From positions 42,060 to 86,782 of the forward strand of contig VAXD01000042.1 of assembly GCA_005884155.1 (NCBI GenBank): 44,723 nt of DNA, in the 5' to 3' direction. Position numbers and translations under genes: made by a program. Position 1 is the stretch's first letter. Each line of letters opens with the position of its first letter. Of the stretch, positions 40,698-44,723 are shown piece by piece. The notes below the pieces were generated by a model, which worked only from the letters and a program-made list of their open reading frames with translations, was not told the origin of the DNA and did not search any database. The stretch is from Actinomycetota bacterium (GTDB taxonomy: Bacteria > Actinomycetota > Thermoleophilia > Gaiellales > Gaiellaceae).

Positions 40698-41804
40698 ATG
40701 GTGAAACGGAATTGGTTGCTGGTCGTGGTCGGCTTGACGGTCCTGCTGGTCACGTCGACCGCGCTCGGAGGCTCGGTCAACAAACACAAGCGATTTCAGC
40801 GCACGTTCGTGTGCGTCAACCTGCACAACGGACTGATCAAGGTCATCTCGCGTCGCCAGAACAACCGGTGCGAGCCGGGTTGGAGGCGCTACCACGTCTA
40901 CGACCTCTTCGGCAGGGCACGTCGAGGCGCCCGTGGAGCGCCAGGCGCTCCCGGCCCGCAGGGGCCGCAGGGCCCCGTAGGTCCTGGCGGTCCTGCCGGT
41001 CCTGCCGGCCCGATGGGCCCCGCAGGTCCGCAGGGTCAGCCCGGCTCGCCCGGCGAAGATGGCCCGATGGGTCCGATAGGCCCGCAGGGGCCAGCCGGTC
41101 AGGACGGCGCGACCGGCGCAACCGGTGCGACTGGCGCAACCGGAGCGCAGGGTGCCCAAGGCCCGCAGGGCGTACAGGGCCAGGACGGAGCCGACGGCCA
41201 GAACGGAGCCGACGGCCAGGACGGTGCGGCCGGAGCAACCGGTGCGACCGGAGCGACGGGCGCAACCGGAGCGACCGGAGCACAGGGTGTCCAAGGCCCG
41301 CCAGGTGCACAGGGCCCGATCGGCCCGCAGGGGCTGCCCGGCCAGGACGGCGCACCCGGCGCACAGGGCCCGCAGGGGCTTCCTGGGCAGGACGGAGCCG
41401 ACGGCCAGGACGGTGCCAATGGTCAGGATGGGGCCCGGGGCGCGACCGGCGCAGCCGGAGCGCAGGGTCCCGCCGGAGCGCAGGGCCCGGTGGGCCCGGC
41501 CGGACCAGCCGGGCCGCAGGGTCCCGCGGGAGCCAATGGCCAGCGCGGCGCGACCGGCCCGGTGGGGCCGCAAGGGCCCGCAGGGCTCGACGGCGGCGCG
41601 ATCATCACGGTCGAGGCAGACGGCGTCAGCGGTCAGAAGACCACGACCGTGCACTGTCCCACCGGCAAGTTCGCGCTCAGCGGCGGGTTCTCCGCCCAGG
41701 GCTCGGTGACCGAGAGCTACCGGCTCACGGACGGCACCGGCTGGGTGGTCACGCAGTCCAGCGGCAACACCGACAGCCTCAAGGTGTTCGTGTACTGCGC
41801 GTAA
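40698..41804 (+). CDS. Secreted collagen-like protein
   Basis: 368 residues. Signal peptide (LLVVVGLTVLLVTSTALGG), then a 50-residue head with two Cys (39 and 58) and many basic residues. About 74 Gly-x-y triplets follow (residues 77-298), including runs of GAT and repeated GQDGADGQ units. A 70-residue C-terminal domain, also with two Cys (HCPTGKFALSGGF and the final VYC), may trimerise or attach the protein. Such bacterial collagens form a triple-helical stalk on the surface or spores; this one lacks a sortase signal or lipobox. GGGGAGAG precedes the ATG by 5 bases. Confidence 0.93.
   Translation: MVKRNWLLVVVGLTVLLVTSTALGGSVNKHKRFQRTFVCVNLHNGLIKVISRRQNNRCEPGWRRYHVYDLFGRARRGARGAPGAPGPQGPQGPVGPGGPAGPAGPMGPAGPQGQPGSPGEDGPMGPIGPQGPAGQDGATGATGATGATGAQGAQGPQGVQGQDGADGQNGADGQDGAAGATGATGATGATGATGAQGVQGPPGAQGPIGPQGLPGQDGAPGAQGPQGLPGQDGADGQDGANGQDGARGATGAAGAQGPAGAQGPVGPAGPAGPQGPAGANGQRGATGPVGPQGPAGLDGGAIITVEADGVSGQKTTTVHCPTGKFALSGGFSAQGSVTESYRLTDGTGWVVTQSSGNTDSLKVFVYCA
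41100..41450 (+). repeat. In-frame tandem repeats encoding Gly-x-y units
   Basis: Nine-base and larger repeats (ggcgcaaccggtgcgaccgg and similar) encode GAT and GQDGADGQ runs inside the collagen-like gene. Such arrays are prone to length change by slippage. Confidence 0.75.
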
Positions 41805-41826
41805 GCGAAGACCGTACGAGCGATCC

Positions 41827-41854
41827 GAAGGGGCCGGTCTCGACCGGCCCCTTC
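41827..41854. terminator. Bidirectional terminator between the collagen-like gene and rpoZ
   Basis: gaaggggccggt (41827-41838) pairs perfectly with accggccccttc (41843-41854), with a 4-nt loop. It lies 22 bases after the collagen-like stop and 31 past the convergent rpoZ stop, so it may serve both. A short T-rich run follows only on the plus side. Confidence 0.75.
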
Positions 41855-41885
41855 GTCATTCAGAAGCCGGCCTGCGGACGCGAAG

Positions 41886-42116
41886 CTACTTGGGATACGT
41901 GTACTTGATTTTGCCCTCGCTGATTTCCTCGAGGGACATCGTCAAGTAGTTCTTCGAGCGCGACTCCACGAGCGGGGGCAGAAACTGGTCGAACGTGCCC
42001 TCGCCGAGCTGGTGGTGGTAGTTGTTGATCTGCCGGGCACGCTTCGCCGCGACGATCACCAGCGCATAGCGGGAATCGACGTTCTCGAGCAATTCGTCAA
42101 CGCGGGGATGGATCAC
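41886..42116 (-). CDS. rpoZ: RNA polymerase omega subunit
   Basis: 76 residues. The conserved core (IHPRVDELLENVDSRYALVIVAAKRARQINNY) is followed by a region rich in Ser/Glu and a short tail ending EISEGKIKYTYPK. The subunit wraps the beta-prime C-terminus and stabilises RNA polymerase. The GTG start at 42116 overlaps the gmk end by 20 bases, the usual gmk-rpoZ order. No oddity apart from the long overlap. Confidence 0.97.
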   Translation of the reverse strand: MIHPRVDELLENVDSRYALVIVAAKRARQINNYHHQLGEGTFDQFLPPLVESRSKNYLTMSLEEISEGKIKYTYPK

Positions 42117-42717
42117 GGGCGGGAATGCTACCTGCCCGCTCCAAATGGCCGAGGACGATCTCCTCGAGCTCTGCGAAAGCCCGCTCGAGGTCGTCGTTGA
42201 CGATGCGGTGGTCGAACTCGGACTCGAGCTCCAACTGGCGTTCTGCGATCGCGAGCCGCTGGTCGATCTCGCCCTCGCTCTCGGTCGCTCGTGAGCGCAG
42301 GCGCTGCTCGAGCGCCTCCTTGCTCGGCGCGGTCACGAAGATCGTCACCGATCCCGGTACGCGATCGCGCACGGCCAGCGCTCCGCCGGTCTCGATCTCG
42401 AGCAGCGGCGAGCGTCCCTCGGAGCGGATCCGCTCGAGCTCCGAGAGCAGTGTCCCGGAGCGGTAGCCCGGCCCCCACGGAAGCTTCACCCACTCGAGGA
42501 AGTCGTCCTCGGCGAGCCTGCGGTCGAACTCCTCCTCGGAGATGAACCAGTAGTCGCGGCCGTCCACCTCGCCGGGCCGCTGAGGCCTGGTGGTGGCGGA
42601 GACGGCGAGCTCGAGCTGCGGCACACGTTGTACAAGCCTCCGCGCAAGCGTGCTCTTCCCTTCGCCGGAAGTCCCGGTGACTACGAAGACCGGCGACTTA
42701 GCGGTGGAAGAGGCCAA
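42097..42717 (-). CDS. gmk: Guanylate kinase
   Basis: 206 residues. The phosphate loop is GTSGEGKSTLARRL. SATTRPQRPGEVDGRDYWFISEEEFDRRL, the GMP-binding segment, is complete, as are EIETGGALAVRDRVP and the lid region with LRSRATESEGEIDQRLA. It makes GDP from GMP. The start is TTG 42717, with GGAG 4 bases before it, placed inside the last codons of mihF. No other canonical start lies near the front. It overlaps mihF and rpoZ by 20 bases each, so all three are one coupled unit. Confidence 0.96.
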   Translation of the reverse strand: MASSTAKSPVFVVTGTSGEGKSTLARRLVQRVPQLELAVSATTRPQRPGEVDGRDYWFISEEEFDRRLAEDDFLEWVKLPWGPGYRSGTLLSELERIRSEGRSPLLEIETGGALAVRDRVPGSVTIFVTAPSKEALEQRLRSRATESEGEIDQRLAIAERQLELESEFDHRIVNDDLERAFAELEEIVLGHLERAGSIPARDPSPR

Positions 42718-43027
42718 TCAGCTCCGTCCGCTGCCGGTCGGAGAGCCCGCCCACGGTCTTGGACTGGCTGATGCGGCACTGGTTCAGGAAGCGAGCCGCC
42801 TTGACGCGGCCGAACTTCGGAACGGCCATCAGCATGTCGAAGACCTTCGCGGTCGAGACGTACTCGGGCGGGTCGCTGAGGATCTCTTCGATCTTCGCGT
42901 CCCCAGACTTCAGGTCCTTCTTCAGCTGCGCGCGCCGGACGCGGATGTCGTTCGCCCGCTTGAGAGCTTCCATCCGTTGGTCCAGAGAACGCAGTGGCGC
43001 CTGGGCCTGAGTCTTGAGCGCGGCCAC
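42698..43027 (-). CDS. mihF: Actinobacterial integration host factor (mIHF)
   Basis: About 109 residues from GTG 43027. The helical front (MEALKRANDIRVRRAQLKKDLKSGD) and the DNA-binding helix-two-turn-helix part (VFDMLMAVPKFGRVKAARFLNQCRISQSKTVGGLSDRQ) are those of mIHF of Mycobacterium and Streptomyces. It is a nucleoid protein unrelated to the enterobacterial IHF. The frame is open to 43063, but those 12 codons cover a promoter, so GTG 43027 is the better start. Its order mihF-gmk-rpoZ is a mark of actinobacteria. Confidence 0.96.
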   Translation of the reverse strand: MAALKTQAQAPLRSLDQRMEALKRANDIRVRRAQLKKDLKSGDAKIEEILSDPPEYVSTAKVFDMLMAVPKFGRVKAARFLNQCRISQSKTVGGLSDRQRTELIGLFHR

Positions 43028-43035
43028 GGCGGGGG

Positions 43036-43063
43036 ATACTAACAAGCTCCCCGCCCTGGTCAA
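43036..43063 (-). promoter_or_regulatory. Promoter of mihF-gmk-rpoZ
   Basis: TTGACC (43063-43058), 16-base spacer, TAGTAT (43041-43036), then 8 bases to GTG 43027. It is the best -35/-10 pair in the window. The pyrD stop codon TGA (43062-43060) lies inside the -35 hexamer. Confidence 0.75.
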
Positions 43064-43989
43064 CCCGCCATGTTTAGGCCTGTATGCAGGTGTTTTTCAA
43101 GCCGTAGCCTCGACTCTGGGTCGAGGGTCGCGTCTCCCGCGCCGTGCGCGGCGCCGACCGCGTTGTCAGCCGTGGCAAAGCCGAAGGCCGCCAGCTCGGC
43201 CCCCAGCTCGGCCCTGATGCGGGCTGGCGCGCCCGGATCCGCGAAGAGCGCGGTGCCAATTGCGACGTCCGCGGCGCCGGCTGCGAGCAGCTCGAGCACG
43301 TCGCGCCCGCTGCTCACGCCGCCCATGCCGACGATCGGCAGGTCGGTCGCGCGGAAGCACGCGTAGACCGCCGCGAGCGCGATCGGCTTGAGCGCGGGAC
43401 CGGAGAGCCCGCCGATCGCTCGGGCCAGGACCGGCTGCAGGGTGCGCTCGTCGAGGGCCAGGCCCTTGACCGTGTTGACGAGGCTGAGCCCATCGGCGCC
43501 GGCCGCTTCGGCTGCGCGAGCGGTCTCCGCGACGTCGGCCGCGGGCGAGAGCTTCGCGTACAGCGGCTTCGTCGACGCGGCGCGCGCCGCGGCGACGACG
43601 TCCCCCACGTTCTCGGGCACCTCGTCGACGTTCGGGCAGGAGAGGTTGAGCTCGATCGCCGCGACCTCGTCCACGTTCAGCCGCTCGCAGGTCGCTGCGT
43701 AGTCCTCGGCGCAGAAGCCTCCGACCGAGACCCAGAACGGAACACCGAGCTCGGCGAGCCGCGGGAGCGTGTCGGCGATGAATCGCTCGCGCCCGGGGTT
43801 GGCGAGCCCGATCGCGTTCAGCATCCCGCCCTCGACCTCCGCGATCCTCGTCGGCGCGTTGCCCTCGCGCGGCAGCGGCGTGACGGTCTTCGTCACGAAG
43901 GCGTCGAGCTCACGCGCCACCTCAGGTGCGGTGAGCGCGTCGAGGCAACCGCTGGCGTTAAGCAGCCTCAAGGACCGGACCTTCCACAC
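43060..43989 (-). CDS. pyrD: Dihydroorotate dehydrogenase (class 1B type)
   Basis: 309 residues, standard. The fourth step of pyrimidine synthesis. Visible parts are LLNASGCLDALTAPEV, PTRIAEVEGGMLNAIGLANPG, the catalytic Cys in ELNLSCPNVDE, YAKLSP, SLVNTVKGLALDE, VGMGGVSSGRDVLELLAAGAADVAIGTAL. As pyrK is next to it, electrons should pass through PyrK to NAD, as in class 1B. The GTG start at 43989 overlaps pyrK by 32 bases and has no Shine-Dalgarno; TTG 43971 is an alternative. Confidence 0.96.
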   Translation of the reverse strand: MWKVRSLRLLNASGCLDALTAPEVARELDAFVTKTVTPLPREGNAPTRIAEVEGGMLNAIGLANPGRERFIADTLPRLAELGVPFWVSVGGFCAEDYAATCERLNVDEVAAIELNLSCPNVDEVPENVGDVVAAARAASTKPLYAKLSPAADVAETARAAEAAGADGLSLVNTVKGLALDERTLQPVLARAIGGLSGPALKPIALAAVYACFRATDLPIVGMGGVSSGRDVLELLAAGAADVAIGTALFADPGAPARIRAELGAELAAFGFATADNAVGAAHGAGDATLDPESRLRLEKHLHTGLNMAG

Positions 43990-44617
43990 AGAGGCGCTTC
44001 AGCTCACCGTCGATCTCGACCGCGCAGCCGTAGCAGGCGCCGTAGCCGCACGCCATCGGCGCTTCCCAGGCGAGCTGGGCGTGCGGCGTCAGGCGGCGGA
44101 CAGCCTCGAGCATCGGCGCCGGGCCACACGCGAGCACGTCGTGGCCGGGCGGCATCACCTCGGTCACGTACGTCGGCTCGATCACGACCTCGGCGTTCGG
44201 CACGAGCTCGCCCGCCTCGGCATGCCACGAGCTGCGGAAGCCGAGCACCGCCGGCGGATTCCCAAGCCGCTCGGAGAGGTACGGCAGCGGGGCGATCCCG
44301 ATCCCGCCGCCGACGAGCAGCGGCCGCTCGACGTCGAGCCGGAAGCCGTTGCCGAGTGGGCCGAGGATCGCGATCCGGTCTCCGGGCTCGAGCGAGCAGA
44401 GCGCGCGCGTGCCGGGCCCGATCGGGTCGATCAGGAAGCCGAGCTCGTTGCCGGCCGCGAGCGCGAGGCTCATCGGCCGCGGCAACAGCCGGCCCGGCGC
44501 TCCGAGCATGAAGAACTGTCCCGGGCTGCCGGGCTCGATCTCGCCGCGTTCGACTCGTAGCAGCGTGTACGGCCCGACCGGCTCCGTCTCGATGACGTTA
44601 CGCGTTTCGCGCCTCAT
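43958..44617 (-). CDS. pyrK: Dihydroorotate dehydrogenase electron transfer subunit
   Basis: 219 residues from ATG 44617. FAD-binding front (SPGQFFMLGAPGRLLPRPMSLA), NAD-binding loop (LLVGGGIGIAPLPYLSERL) and the 2Fe-2S cluster Cys set CGYGACYGC ... RLC (C-x4-C-x2-C-x11-C) are complete. It passes electrons from PyrD to NAD. A GGTGGAAG site lies a few bases before the ATG. The open frame to 44689 is not needed. It is probably in the middle of a pyrimidine operon continuing to the right. Confidence 0.95.
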   Translation of the reverse strand: MRRETRNVIETEPVGPYTLLRVERGEIEPGSPGQFFMLGAPGRLLPRPMSLALAAGNELGFLIDPIGPGTRALCSLEPGDRIAILGPLGNGFRLDVERPLLVGGGIGIAPLPYLSERLGNPPAVLGFRSSWHAEAGELVPNAEVVIEPTYVTEVMPPGHDVLACGPAPMLEAVRRLTPHAQLAWEAPMACGYGACYGCAVEIDGELKRLCVEGPVLEAA

Positions 44618-44723
44618 GCTCTTCCACCTAGGAGACGCCATCCTCGGCCGGCGGAGCCGGGCTTTGCCCGGCGGGAGCCAAGCGACCAAAGGCCTTGTCG
44701 AGCCGCAAAGGAGGGGGCCAACG
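44618..44723 (-). other. Right edge: possible 3' end of an upstream gene
   Basis: On the minus strand one frame is open from the window edge to TAG at 44630-44628, ending 10 bases before the pyrK start. It could be the end of the next pyrimidine gene (carB would be expected), but the residues (Pro/Ala-rich) are not recognisable and the repeat lies inside it. Confidence 0.25.
44648..44671. repeat. Short intergenic palindromic repeat, copy 2
   Basis: Same 24-base unit as at 6171-6194, with t for c in the loop. It lies upstream of pyrK. Confidence 0.5.

Noticed and set aside
41100..41450. Tandem repeats considered as a CRISPR array
   Set aside because: Repeat units are 9-24 bases, in frame and without unique spacers; no cas genes.
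41099..41608. Pro/Ala/Ser repeat proteins on the minus strand opposite the collagen-like gene
   Set aside because: They follow from the Gly-x-y repeat read backwards; no start or Shine-Dalgarno.
43028..43063. Twelve extra N-terminal codons of mihF
   Set aside because: They coincide with a good -35/-10 promoter and are not conserved-looking.

Overview
The window is a dense, high-GC bacterial chromosome segment, almost certainly from an actinomycete (phylum Actinomycetota; the gene set and order would fit class Thermoleophilia, which is an inference). Pointers are an actinobacterial-type integration host factor (mIHF) next to gmk and rpoZ, a HelD-type helicase, frequent GTG/TTG starts, many apparently leaderless promoters, and the core order rimP-nusA-ylxR-infB-ylxP-rbfA-nrnA-truB-ribF / rpsO-pnp / M16-dapB-dapA / rnj-ftsK that is typical of Gram-positive and actinobacterial chromosomes. 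I see no prophage, insertion sequence, CRISPR array, rRNA or tRNA. No gene-free stretch exceeds 300 bases; the longest are 18170-18416 and 40473-40697.

Layout. 1-2838 (minus): a BMP-type (nucleoside or simple sugar) ABC importer, lipoprotein then ATPase then permease, the last cut by the window edge. 2903-7884 (minus): ftsK, two small unknown genes and rnj (RNase J). 7938-10148 (plus): a membrane HD-GYP-like signalling protein inserted between rnj and dapA. 10155-13096 (minus): M16 peptidase, dapB, dapA (lysine/diaminopimelate branch), with a divergent small zincin. 13470-15239 (minus): a thiol-oxidation set (membrane protein, DsbB with an apparent frameshift/deletion, membrane-anchored DsbA). 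15265-18169 (minus): rpsO-pnp with two structured leaders. 18417-19823 (plus): a gamma-glutamyltransferase-like protein. 19729-27470 (minus): the translation/transcription operon (rimP, nusA, rnpM/ylxR, infB, ylxP, rbfA, nrnA, truB, ribF). 27623-28214 (minus): PadR regulator and a His-rich small protein, divergent from helD and an alpha/beta hydrolase. 30808-33539: an ICMT-like membrane methyltransferase and dtd, divergent from a PilB/GspE ATPase. 33532-40008 (minus): TPR protein, nucleotidyltransferase, transglutaminase/DUF58/MoxR trio and coaBC. 40086-41804 (plus): a secreted cupredoxin and a secreted collagen-like protein. 41886-44617 (minus): pyrK-pyrD, then mihF-gmk-rpoZ from its own promoter.

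How it works together. Most genes are core information processing (RNA decay: rnj, pnp, nrnA; ribosome assembly: rimP, rbfA, rpsO; initiation: infB; RNA polymerase: nusA, rpoZ, helD) with cell-wall/lysine and nucleotide biosynthesis. The most interesting material is non-coding. The pnp leader has an 18-bp stem whose 3' arm can instead pair with the pnp Shine-Dalgarno. There is a probable S15 leader before rpsO. An intrinsic-terminator hairpin stands directly before rimP-nusA, and rimP itself seems to start at AUU. About eleven genes share a -10 hexamer placed 6-8 nt before the start codon, often as compact divergent pairs.

Nothing here is clearly an unknown multi-gene defence or metabolic system. 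All names rest on reading motifs by eye; no database search was run.
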